The notes beneath the pieces are model-generated. The model did no database searches. It saw only the letters and a list, made by a program, of their open reading frames with translations, and was not told the DNA's origin. From contig PWQI01000010.1 of NCBI GenBank assembly GCA_003556805.1, forward strand, positions 1-32,658: a stretch of DNA of 32,658 bases, in the 5' to 3' direction. Below, one piece after another: positions 10,444 to 18,557 of the stretch. Positions within the stretch are counted from its first letter, which is position 1. Each line of letters begins with the position of its first letter. Source of the DNA: Trueperaceae bacterium. Lineage in GTDB: Bacteria; Deinococcota; Deinococci; Deinococcales; Trueperaceae. Made by a program: the position numbers and the translations under genes.

Positions 10444-11967
10444 TCAGGGGAGCGCGATCCGGCGCGCGTCGATCTGCTTGTTGGGGTAGTACGCGATGCC
10501 CGTCACGCCGCTGCGTTGACCGGCGATGTTGTCCGGCGAGTAGAGGAAGACCCACGGCGCCATCTCGTGCAGGATGCCGAGCGCCTGCGCGTAGATCGTC
10601 TCGCGCTCGGCGGGGTCGCCGGTGGCGGCGCCCGCCGCCAGGAGGTCTTCGAAGGCGGCGTCCTCGAAGAAGCTCCAGTTGTTCGCCGCGGGCGGCCACG
10701 AGCTGCGGGCGAAGGAGATCTCGAGCGTGCGGGCGGCGTCGCCCGTGGCGCTGGCCGCGCCGACGAGGCCGGCCTCGAACGTCGTCGTCTCGAGTGGCTG
10801 GAAGATCTGTTCGACCAGTGCACCACGCTCGGTCGGGTTGAGCGTCATGCGTACGCCGACGTCGGAGAACATCTGCTGCAAGACCGTCCCTGCTGTCTCG
10901 TACTCGCTCCCCGTGAAGGTCATGACGCCGAACGACAGCGTCTCGCCGCCGGGCCCGTAGCCGGCCTCGGTCAGCAGTTCGATGGCGCGTTCGGGGTCGT
11001 ACGGGTACGGCCCCACCGGCGTATGCCCGAAGACGGGCGCCGGCATCGCAGACGTCATCACGGTGGCGAAGCCGCGGAACACCACGAGTGCGAGTTGCTC
11101 CTTGTCGACGGCGTAGTTGAGCGCCTGGCGGACGCGGACGTCGTCGAAGGGCGGGCGCTGCGTGTTCATCTGGAAGGTGCGCGCGAAGGTCGAGCGCGTG
11201 ACCTGGACCTCGAGTTCGGGGTCGGCGTCGACGCTGTCGACGAGCGCGGGTGGGACGTCCTCGGCCCAGTCGATCTCGCCGGCCTCGAGCATGGCCACGC
11301 GAGTGGCCGCGTTGTTCACCACCATGAAGCGGATCGCATCGACGGTGGCGCTGTCGCCCCAGTAGCCGTCGAAGCGCTCGACCACCACGTACTCGCCGTC
11401 ACGCCACTCGCCGAAGCGGAACGGCCCGGTGCCGACAGGGTTGCGCGGCACGTCGCCCTCCAGCGCAGCGGGGCTGGCGATGTAGGCGTTGGCCAGTGCG
11501 AGGTTGAATATGAACGCACCGTTCGGTGCTGCCAGGCGGAGCGTGAGCTCCATCGGGCCAGTGGCTTCCCACTCGCTCAGGCCGCCGAGGGTGCCGCGTC
11601 CGCGGGCACCGATCGGGTTGTCGGCGTCCATCATCCAATCGAGGTAGGCGACGACGGCTGCCGCGTCGAGCGCCGTGCCGTCGTGGAACACGACCCCCTC
11701 CCGAAGCTGGAACACCAGTTCGGTGGCGTCGTCGGAGATCGTCCATTCGGTCGCGAGCTCGGGCACGACATCGAAGTCGAGGTCGAAGCCGACGAGGCCC
11801 TCGAACATGGTTCGCATGACGCTTGCGTCGGCGAGGCCGGTGGCCTGGCCTGGGGCGAGCGAGGTGTGTGCGAGTGCTTGCGCCACGCGGGCGGTCTGAG
11901 CACTGGCCATCCCCAGCGCGAGGGTGGTCGCGAGGGCGATGAGGATCGGAGGTATGAGACGCTTCAT
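10444..11967 (-). CDS. Family 5 extracellular solute-binding protein of peptide-type ABC transporter
   Basis: Signal peptide MKRLIPPILIALATTLALGMASAQ without lipobox Cys; PVGTGPFRFGEW, VRQALNYAVDKEQL, DPERAIELLTEAGY. Confidence 0.93.
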   Translation of the reverse strand: MKRLIPPILIALATTLALGMASAQTARVAQALAHTSLAPGQATGLADASVMRTMFEGLVGFDLDFDVVPELATEWTISDDATELVFQLREGVVFHDGTALDAAAVVAYLDWMMDADNPIGARGRGTLGGLSEWEATGPMELTLRLAAPNGAFIFNLALANAYIASPAALEGDVPRNPVGTGPFRFGEWRDGEYVVVERFDGYWGDSATVDAIRFMVVNNAATRVAMLEAGEIDWAEDVPPALVDSVDADPELEVQVTRSTFARTFQMNTQRPPFDDVRVRQALNYAVDKEQLALVVFRGFATVMTSAMPAPVFGHTPVGPYPYDPERAIELLTEAGYGPGGETLSFGVMTFTGSEYETAGTVLQQMFSDVGVRMTLNPTERGALVEQIFQPLETTTFEAGLVGAASATGDAARTLEISFARSSWPPAANNWSFFEDAAFEDLLAAGAATGDPAERETIYAQALGILHEMAPWVFLYSPDNIAGQRSGVTGIAYYPNKQIDARRIALP

Positions 11968-12004
11968 GGTTGGCCTCCTCGTAGGCGAATGGGCACGGAG
12001 GGGT

Positions 12005-12838
12005 TCAGGAGCGGGCGTAGACGTCGGGTCTGAGGTGGTGGAGGGTAGGGATTTGGCGGCGGATCTTGTTGACGCGCGCCGTATCGATGCGGGCGTACGT
12101 GATGCCGATCTCGTCGGGCGCGCAGGCGATCACCGTACCCCACGGATCGACGACCAGCGACCGGCCGAAGGCCTTGAAGCCGCCCTCGCCGTCGCCGTCG
12201 CCGATGGTCGCAGCCGCGATCACGTACTGGCCGTTTTCGATCGCGCGCGCCCGGAGTAGCACCTCCCAGTGGTCGCGACCGGTGGGCGTGGTGAAGTTCG
12301 ACGGGACCATGGTCGCGACCGCGCCCCGAAGCGCCAGGGCACGGAACATCTCAGGGAAGCGCAGGTCGTAGCAGATCGTGAGCCCGACCGTCCCCAGCGG
12401 CGTATCGACCGACTCGATCCGGTCTCCCGGCAGGTTGCGTGTCGACTCCATCGCCTTGACCTGGCCGTCGACGACGACGTCGAACAGATGGACCTTGCGG
12501 TACGCGGCCGCCTGGCGGCCCTCGGGGTCGAACACGAGCCCGGTGTTCCAGGTCTTGTTCGGGTCGTCGGTTCGCTCGTTGAAGCTGCCGGCGAAGAGCC
12601 ACACGCCGTGCGTGCGCGCCGCCGTGGCGAGCGCCTCGGTCAGGGGTCCCGGCACCGGCTCGGCCTGCGCCAGCTTGAGGGCGTTCGGGCCGCGCAGGTG
12701 GAACGTCTCGGGGAGCGCGATCCAATCGGCGCCGGCGCGCGCCGCATCTTCGATCAGCTCGAAGGTGCGCTCGAGGTTGGCGGTCTTGTCGGTGCCGGGA
12801 TCGGTCTGGACGAGGGCGACGATGGCGGTGTCGGACAT
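12005..12838 (-). CDS. Carbon-nitrogen hydrolase (nitrilase superfamily)
   Basis: ALPETFHL (Glu), YRKVHLFD (Lys) and GLTICYDLRFPEMFRAL (Cys) triad contexts. Confidence 0.92.
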   Translation of the reverse strand: MSDTAIVALVQTDPGTDKTANLERTFELIEDAARAGADWIALPETFHLRGPNALKLAQAEPVPGPLTEALATAARTHGVWLFAGSFNERTDDPNKTWNTGLVFDPEGRQAAAYRKVHLFDVVVDGQVKAMESTRNLPGDRIESVDTPLGTVGLTICYDLRFPEMFRALALRGAVATMVPSNFTTPTGRDHWEVLLRARAIENGQYVIAAATIGDGDGEGGFKAFGRSLVVDPWGTVIACAPDEIGITYARIDTARVNKIRRQIPTLHHLRPDVYARS

Positions 12839-12974
12839 ACCGGACGGTACAGCATGCCCGCTGATGGCTCCGTCACACCCCGCATCATGGTCAGGCGATA
12901 CGTTGACCAGCACGCCACACGCCTGCCGCCCGCGGCGACCATGGCCCACCCAGGCGTCCATGAGGAGGTCTCGC

Positions 12975-13523
12975 ATGCCTAGCCGCACCAGCGCCCCCAG
13001 TCCGCTCGCCCTCGCCCTCTCGTTCGTCGTCGCCCTCGGGCTCGCCACGGCGGCGGCCGTGGGCGAGGCCATGGCGACCTATCAGAACGATGCCGCCGGC
13101 TTCCGTCTCGACCATCCGGCTTCGTGGGAGGCGCTCGATGGAGGCTTGGAGAGGACCAGTGTGGACCTGTTCGACGAGTCCGGATTGGGCTTCGCGACCG
13201 TTGCCGTGTACCCGACGAGCGACCTCCCGTCGACCGACCCGGCCACGTTGCTCGAGCTGTTGTTCGACGGTCACGTGATGTTCGTCGAGGTCCTCGAGAC
13301 GCGTGACGGCGACGCGATCAGTCTCGGTGGCGTCGCCGGCGTCGTGCGTCACTTCGACGGCGTGAGCACGCAGGGCGCCGGAGCGCCGCAGACCGGCAGC
13401 GTCTACGTCGCGAGCACCGACGAGCTCCTCATCGTGATCAGCGTGCAGGCGAACGCGGACCACATCGAGGCGTACCGGCCCGCGTTCGATGCCATCGTCG
13501 CGAGCTTCGCCCTCGCTCCCTGA
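12975..13523 (+). CDS. Secreted or anchored protein of unknown function (PsbP/DUF1795-like appearance)
   Basis: N-terminal hydrophobic segment then YQNDAAGFRLDHPASWEAL...; SD GAGGAGG. Confidence 0.65.
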   Translation: MPSRTSAPSPLALALSFVVALGLATAAAVGEAMATYQNDAAGFRLDHPASWEALDGGLERTSVDLFDESGLGFATVAVYPTSDLPSTDPATLLELLFDGHVMFVEVLETRDGDAISLGGVAGVVRHFDGVSTQGAGAPQTGSVYVASTDELLIVISVQANADHIEAYRPAFDAIVASFALAP

Positions 13524-13568
13524 CGGCCTGGCGTCGGGGCCGTGGCGCGTGCGGGGTAGCATGCCGGC

Positions 13569-13616
13569 ATGAGGCGCGCACGCAACCACCATCCCGCGTC
13601 TAGGACGGTGTCATGA
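13569..13616 (+). CDS. Putative 15-codon leaderless upstream ORF (MRRARNHHPASRTVS) coupled to the downstream gene
   Basis: TAGCAT 13557-13562, 6 nt, ATG 13569; TGA 13614-13616 overlaps ATG 13613. Confidence 0.35.
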   Translation: MRRARNHHPASRTVS

Positions 13617-13915
13617 CGCGGCGAACCACACGGCTCGCGAAGCCGTCGTCGCCTGCGTGCCCCGTGCATACGGTCACCATCGAGCGCCAGCTCGAGCAAC
13701 CACCGGTGACGGTGCGCTCGGAGCTCGAGCCGCTCGGTGACGGACGCGTGCGGATCGTTCGCTACCTGCGGAGGCGCCGGCATGCGGCGCGCTTCGAGCG
13801 CGTGCGGGCCATGGAGGGCCGGGTGGTGTCCTTCGAGCAGCTCCACGTGGGCCGCTCGTACGGCGAGGTGTTCCCCCAGGCCGGGTTGTTCGACGGTGCC
13901 GACGAGGCCAGCTGA
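13613..13915 (+). CDS. Small hypothetical protein (100 aa)
   Basis: Open frame with ordered-looking sequence VTIERQLEQPPVTVRSELEPLGDGRVRIVRYLRRRRH; not overlapped by a better-supported gene. Confidence 0.5.
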   Translation: MTRRTTRLAKPSSPACPVHTVTIERQLEQPPVTVRSELEPLGDGRVRIVRYLRRRRHAARFERVRAMEGRVVSFEQLHVGRSYGEVFPQAGLFDGADEAS

Positions 13916-13967
13916 GGCTGGCCGGCGGAAACAGGGCGTCAGGCCACGCGGGAGCGCTCCGTCGCCG

Positions 13968-14768
13968 TCACACGGGTGCGAGCGTGCCGGCGAAGATGAT
14001 CCAACACAGCACGGACTTGGCCGCCAGGCTCAGGATGATGTAGGCGCGTTCACCGTACACGTAGTCGCGCCATGGCCCGATCTTCTTGTACTGCAAGACC
14101 ATGTTGACGGCGAAGATGTTGAAGAACACGAAGAGCGTGGGGACGATCGCGTACACGAAGGCCGGGGGTCCGGCCTCGCCGCCCGACGAGACCGCGCCGG
14201 CGAACGAGATCATGATCACGATCCAGGGGACGATGCCGGCAACGCTGCCGTAGATGAACGCCGACCAATCGACCCGTTCCGTGTAGTGGTTGTGGTACTC
14301 CATCATGATTCCGAACAGGTTCATGGTCGCGTTCACCGTGAAGATGAGGATGACCGCGCCGAGGTCCCACACGCCGGTGAGCAGTCCGATCAAGACGATC
14401 ATCACGGACGAGCTGAGCGCGTACTCGTAGAAGCGCACGGGGTTCATGCCGCGCCTCAAGTCGCGCGCGTAGCGCGAGAAGCCGATCGTGGCGAGGTACC
14501 CGTGGGCGACGGCGGAGATCAGCAGGAACGACGCGACGGCGGGGCCGAAGCGCAGCTCGAACAGCAGCTGTGGGTCGGGGGAGAGCGAGAACGTCTCGGG
14601 GTCGAAGCTGAGGAAGTTGGTGAAGATCGGGTAGGTGGTGTCGTTGCTCACGAGGATCATGAACACGCCCTGAACGAGGTGCACCAGCCCCATGATCGCG
14701 TTGAAGCGCCGCAGGCGCTGCATGCGTTCGTCGCTGACGTGCACGCTGCGGGTCGTCGTGGTGGCCAT
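13968..14768 (-). CDS. Heliorhodopsin (retinal-binding 7-TM, inverted topology family)
   Basis: FNAIMGLVHLVQGVFM, SAVAHGYLATIGFSRYARDLRRGMNPVRFYEYALSSSVMIVLIGLL, NATMNLFGIMME, AGIVPWIVI, FFNIFAVNMVLQYKKIGPWRDYVYGERAYIILSLAAKSVLCWIIFAGTLAP. TM7 Lys251 (codon 14016-14018) lies in the SLxAKS motif; E of EYALSS and the TM1 and TM2 His residues are present. SD GGAG. Confidence 0.93.
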   Translation of the reverse strand: MATTTTRSVHVSDERMQRLRRFNAIMGLVHLVQGVFMILVSNDTTYPIFTNFLSFDPETFSLSPDPQLLFELRFGPAVASFLLISAVAHGYLATIGFSRYARDLRRGMNPVRFYEYALSSSVMIVLIGLLTGVWDLGAVILIFTVNATMNLFGIMMEYHNHYTERVDWSAFIYGSVAGIVPWIVIMISFAGAVSSGGEAGPPAFVYAIVPTLFVFFNIFAVNMVLQYKKIGPWRDYVYGERAYIILSLAAKSVLCWIIFAGTLAPV

Positions 14769-14878
14769 GGAGCTCCGTTCATCGTTGCCGGCGCAGGTTG
14801 GTGCCCGCTTCGGCGCCAGCCTACCGCTCCACGAGAGGCGTGAACCGTGGGCGCAGTGCCAGTCGCACTCAGTCGCGA

Positions 14879-14884
14879 ATTATC
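14879..14884 (-). promoter_or_regulatory. Candidate -10 element (GATAAT) of the heliorhodopsin gene
   Basis: Minus strand reads GCATTTGATAATTCGCG about 110 nt upstream of the ATG; no clear -35. Confidence 0.3.
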
Positions 14885-15159
14885 AAATGCGGCACATGCC
14901 TCGCGGTTCCCGCGCACCCTCGATCCATGTCGACCCTCGCGCCGGGAAGGGCCTGTCCGATAATGTTGCGGTGCGCTGAACGTGACGGTGACGTGGGTAC
15001 ACCGAGAAGGTCCACTGTGCACACGTGTTCCGCCACGTAGACCGCGTTCGATCAGGGTGCTGAGGTCACGGTGCGTGGCGATGTCGGATGGCGAGTCGTG
15101 GGCGTGGGTAGGTGCGGCGTTGGACTGGGTGTCTTGGGTCAGGGGTCATACGAAGAGTG

Positions 15160-15177
15160 TGATAAGTTGTCTTATCA
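15160..15177. promoter_or_regulatory. Inverted repeat TGATAAG-ttgt-CTTATCA in an AT-richer non-coding island
   Basis: Perfect 7-bp arms read directly. Confidence 0.4.
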
Positions 15178-15272
15178 AATGTCAATCAGAGGACGCCAAC
15201 GACCCGCACGAAGCCATCCTCAGGGCTGTCTCGCAGACCTCGACGTCCGTTCCGGAACCCGATAGCGCGACT

Positions 15273-15800
15273 TCACTCGCGCGGTGGTCCGTCGTCGAGG
15301 GCGCGCTGGTACGGATGCAATCGCGGGTCGAGCGAGAAGCGCTCGCGACGCACGATCTCGACGCGCGCCATCTCGGCGTGCTGCGGGTTGAGGATGAGGT
15401 TGTGATCGAAGGGCACGATCACGCTCGGGACGCGCAGCACGAGCGTGCGGGCAGAGCGCAGCCAGTCGCTCCCGAACGCCCGCGAACGCGCCTCGGGATC
15501 TTCGCCGTTCGCCACGGCCTGGTGCTGCAACTGCCAGGCACGCTCGACCGACACCTCCTCGACGCTGGCGTCCTCGGGCAGCGCGAGCTCGAGCAGGGTC
15601 TGGTCGTCGAAGTCGGCGAGCCCGGTGTGGACGGCACGCTCGAGCAGCGCGAGGCTGGCGTTGCTGCTGGTGTACACGACGGGAGTGCCGAGGTCGTTCC
15701 AGCGACCGGCGGCGTGGAGGCCGCCGGCGCCGTCGATGGGGTCGAATCCGGGTGTGCGCGCGTAGGGTGCCGCGTGGTCGAACAGGCGCCAGGCGCGCAC
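15273..15800 (-). CDS. RES domain toxin (NAD-degrading family)
   Basis: RAWRLFDHAA..., GLHAAGRWNDLGTPVVYTSSNASLALLERAVH (R, E and S positions), LNPQHAEMARVEI; GTG start overlaps antitoxin TAG by one base (TAGTG). Confidence 0.9.
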   Translation of the reverse strand: MRAWRLFDHAAPYARTPGFDPIDGAGGLHAAGRWNDLGTPVVYTSSNASLALLERAVHTGLADFDDQTLLELALPEDASVEEVSVERAWQLQHQAVANGEDPEARSRAFGSDWLRSARTLVLRVPSVIVPFDHNLILNPQHAEMARVEIVRRERFSLDPRLHPYQRALDDGPPRE

Positions 15801-16243
15801 TAGTACAGCCCGTGCTCGATCTTCGCCAAGGTGCGCTTGACGCGTTCGTACCCCTGGACGTTGCGTAGGTGCGCGAGCGGCGGAAGGCGATCGAGGCTCA
15901 CGATGGGCCGGTACAGCCAGCGGATGGCCTTGGCCTCGTCGCGGAACACCCGAGACGCTTCGCGAAGCGTCTCGCCCAGCATGTCGAGCCGGATGCTCTC
16001 GTGCTCCGTGAGGCTGCCCTCGCTGAGGCGCCGCGCGTAGGTGCGCTCGCTGACGCCGAGGAACGCCGCCATGGCGCCGGTCTCCAGTCCCAAGAGCCGG
16101 CGCAGGCGCTCGGCCTCCTGCGAGGATCGTTGCGCTCGCGCGCCCTCGAACCACGCGGCGTCGAACGGCGGATGGCCAGCGTTCCCGCTGGCCGGCCTCG
16201 CCCAGCGATCACCCGTCGTCGAGGTCTTCTCCTTGAACGGCAT
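15800..16243 (-). CDS. Xre/MbcA/ParS-type antitoxin (DUF2384-like) paired with RES toxin
   Basis: GLETGAMAAFLGVSERTYARRLSEGSLTEHESIRLDMLGETLREASRVFRDEAKAIRWLYRPIVSLDRLPPLAHLRNVQGYERVKRTLAKIEHGLY; SD AGGAGGGG. Confidence 0.9.
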   Translation of the reverse strand: MPFKEKTSTTGDRWARPASGNAGHPPFDAAWFEGARAQRSSQEAERLRRLLGLETGAMAAFLGVSERTYARRLSEGSLTEHESIRLDMLGETLREASRVFRDEAKAIRWLYRPIVSLDRLPPLAHLRNVQGYERVKRTLAKIEHGLY

Positions 16244-16254
16244 AGGCCCCTCCT

Positions 16255-16312
16255 GGCGGACAGTATGGCACGATTCGCACGCCAACATGGCAGGGTGCGG
16301 CACCTGTCCGCC
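16255..16312. promoter_or_regulatory. Inverted repeat GGCGGACAG ... CTGTCCGCC bracketing the antitoxin promoter region (candidate operator)
   Basis: 9-bp perfect arms at 16255-16263 and 16304-16312; proximal arm overlaps a TACTGT -10-like hexamer on the minus strand. Confidence 0.45.
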
Positions 16313-16326
16313 GGAAGGGCGCTCGT

Positions 16327-16638
16327 TCAGCCGTCGTCCGTGATGTCTTGGATCCAGGTCAGGGCACGCATCGTCACCGGGAAGCCCGCCGTGGTGGCAG
16401 CCAGGAGCGCGACGTGCTCCAGATCGTCCTTGCCGAGCCCTGCTGCGAGGCCCTGGCGCACGTGGCTGTGCGTGGCGCCCTCGGAGTTCGTGGCGATCGC
16501 GATGGCGAGCTTGACCAGGCGCCGCTCGCGGTCGCTGAGGGGACCGGCCTCGTGGGCGATCGAGGCGAAGCGCTCGTACGCCTCGATCAGTTCTGGGCGC
16601 TCTTCGGTGATGCGCAGGTACGGTGCGGGCTTGGACAT
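16327..16638 (-). CDS. Carboxymuconolactone decarboxylase (CMD/AhpD-like) family protein lacking the CxxC pair
   Basis: LSDRERRLVKLAIAIATNSEGATHSHVRQGLAAGLGKDDLEHVALLAATTAGFPVTMRAL; SD GGAGG. Confidence 0.8.
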   Translation of the reverse strand: MSKPAPYLRITEERPELIEAYERFASIAHEAGPLSDRERRLVKLAIAIATNSEGATHSHVRQGLAAGLGKDDLEHVALLAATTAGFPVTMRALTWIQDITDDG

Positions 16639-16705
16639 GGAAACCTCCGGACGGCAGCGTCACCCACCATCATATGTGGGCGTGCCCGGGCAGCACGAGC
16701 GTCGC

Positions 16706-17341
16706 TCAGGTACCCGCGGCGGAGCGAACCCGGCCGGGCCTCGTGTACAGCTGGTACGTGAGATCACGCAACAGCGACAGGATCACCGCAGAACGCCGCT
16801 GGTCCATGTCGGGCAGCGCAAGGTCGGCCTCGTCCGACGGCAGGAGCGAGCGCCGCGCGGCGTCCCCGACGCTCTCCTCCACGCCGCTCAGCGCCAACAT
16901 CTCCCCCACTTGGGTCTCGATGCGCGAACGACCATCGTTGCCGAGGTCGCGCACGATGGCCTGCACCACACGGCGCGCCATGGCCCCGAAGCCGTGATGG
17001 GCGCCGACCGACAGGCACGCGAGCGCCTCTTCGATCTCGCGCTTCACCTCGTCGGGCACGTGTTCGACGTCGAACGCCTCGCGCACCGGCAGCGCGATGC
17101 GCGCCTTGTCGACCCGGGTCGGATCCCAGTCGGTCACTTCGAAGGCGACGGGGATGGGCATCAGACAGGCATCGCAGTGGTAGGTGACCATGATCTGGCG
17201 CAGCTTCGCCGCCTTGGCGACGTTCTCGATCAGATCCTGCATGCGCGTGAAGCTCGCGCGCTGCCCACAGTGCGGACAGGTACCGCCGCAGCGCAGGGCG
17301 TTGAGCGGCGCGGGAGGCTGCGTGCCGTAGAACTGGAGCAT
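16706..17341 (-). CDS. Two-CxxC protein of unknown function
   Basis: CGGTCPHCGQRASF and YHCDACLMPIPV suggest a zinc-ribbon-like N-terminus; TATCGT-5nt-ATG. Confidence 0.65.
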   Translation of the reverse strand: MLQFYGTQPPAPLNALRCGGTCPHCGQRASFTRMQDLIENVAKAAKLRQIMVTYHCDACLMPIPVAFEVTDWDPTRVDKARIALPVREAFDVEHVPDEVKREIEEALACLSVGAHHGFGAMARRVVQAIVRDLGNDGRSRIETQVGEMLALSGVEESVGDAARRSLLPSDEADLALPDMDQRRSAVILSLLRDLTYQLYTRPGRVRSAAGT

Positions 17342-17387
17342 GCTCGACGATACCCGGTGAGCGTCGCCATGCGCGTCTGCAGCGCCG

Positions 17388-18557
17388 TCAGTCGCTCGGC
17401 AGGAACACCCACGCCTCCGGACGCCCGACGTTGCAATGCACCGCCCGCCCCAGCAGGCCGCAGCCGGCAACCGAGAGGTAGAGCGCCACCCGCGCCGCAT
17501 GCCACGCGGCGAGCTCGGATGGGCCCGGGTCGCGCCGGCCGGCGACGGCCGCCAGGCGGTGGTGCGCCGCAGGAACCGGGTGGAAGATCGTCTCGACACC
17601 GCGCGAACGCTCGAGCTCGTCGTCCTGGTCCGCCTCGAGCCGCTCGAGCGAGGCGCGCAGCGCATCGCGATCGAAGCCGGACGCGAGGGCGGCCGCGTCG
17701 GCGCGGTAGACCGCCCATCGCGACGGTGTCGGGAGCAAGAGCACGCCGACGAACGACCACAGCGTGCCCCACAGCGCCAGGCGCACGACGTCGGCGAGGC
17801 CCACGATCGGCCCGACGGCGACGAGGTGCGCAGCCAGCGGGACCGACGTCCACGCGAGCGCCAGCAGCACGCCCCGGTCCCGCGCTCCAGTGCTCGTGAG
17901 CCACGTGCGCCGGACGAGCTGCAGCGCGAGACCGACCCGCTCGCCGTCGCGCAGCCAGTGTGCGGGCACCACCCATGCGGTGCGGCCGGGCAGTCCGTAG
18001 GCACCGCCCGTCACGTGCGACTCGTCGGTCATGAGGACGCGCGTGCGCCCGCCGAGGTCGTTCGCGGGCGAGGCGCCACGAGGCACGACGATCCGTCCAG
18101 CACCGACGAGCTCGGCGACCCGCGGTTGAGCGTGCAGCAGCAGCGCTGCGATCGCGACGAAGACGACCACGCTGCCCCCGGCGCCGAAGGTGCGCGACGC
18201 GAGCATCAGGGCGAAGCCGCTCAGGGCCAGCATGCTGGCGTATACGCTCGCACCTCGCAGCCAACGCCTGGCGAAGCGCCAGAGCGACTCTTGGGTCCGC
18301 CCGTACTCGCGGGGCAGCAGGAAACCTCCGAACAGGTCGAACGGCGCCATCAGGGCAGCGTGCGCGGCGACCAGCAGGGCGAGCCAGGCCAGTTCCGCGC
18401 CGGCCGCGAGCTCCGTGCTCGGGACTGCGCTCGGGAGGTCGAACGCGACGCCGAGGGCAGCGAGCACGCTGAGCGTACCGACGGCGCTGGCGCCAACGTA
18501 CAGCCGAGACCTGGCGTAGGTCATCACGGGCATGGGCGAGTCTGGATGCGCTGCCAT
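17388..18557 (-). CDS. Multi-TM membrane protein resembling M48 metallopeptidases but lacking HExxH
   Basis: M48-like layout: GAYGLPGRTAWVVPAHWLRDGERVGLALQLVRR..., later YRADAAALASGFDRDALRASLERLE...IFHPVPAAHHRLAAV; multiple TM segments; TAGCAT-6nt-ATG. Confidence 0.55.
   Translation of the reverse strand: MAAHPDSPMPVMTYARSRLYVGASAVGTLSVLAALGVAFDLPSAVPSTELAAGAELAWLALLVAAHAALMAPFDLFGGFLLPREYGRTQESLWRFARRWLRGASVYASMLALSGFALMLASRTFGAGGSVVVFVAIAALLLHAQPRVAELVGAGRIVVPRGASPANDLGGRTRVLMTDESHVTGGAYGLPGRTAWVVPAHWLRDGERVGLALQLVRRTWLTSTGARDRGVLLALAWTSVPLAAHLVAVGPIVGLADVVRLALWGTLWSFVGVLLLPTPSRWAVYRADAAALASGFDRDALRASLERLEADQDDELERSRGVETIFHPVPAAHHRLAAVAGRRDPGPSELAAWHAARVALYLSVAGCGLLGRAVHCNVGRPEAWVFLPSD

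Noticed and set aside
9718-12033. 771-aa + strand ORF antisense to permease and SBP genes
   Set aside because: Spans several real minus-strand genes and intergenic gaps; composition is antisense-like.
15142-15179. GGGGTCATACGAAGAGTGTGATAAG resembling a Tn3-family terminal repeat, and TGTCCGATAAT at 14955-14965 resembling a resolvase half-site
   Set aside because: TAAG is at the wrong spacing for a 38-bp Tn3 end, no matching partner end or half-site, no transposase or resolvase nearby.
14982-15803. 273-aa + strand ORF covering the island and RES gene
   Set aside because: Mostly antisense to RES toxin; no coherent domain in the island part.
15869-17899. 676-aa + strand ORF across antitoxin, CMD and CxxC genes
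   Set aside because: Overlaps four supported minus-strand genes; no recognisable domain.
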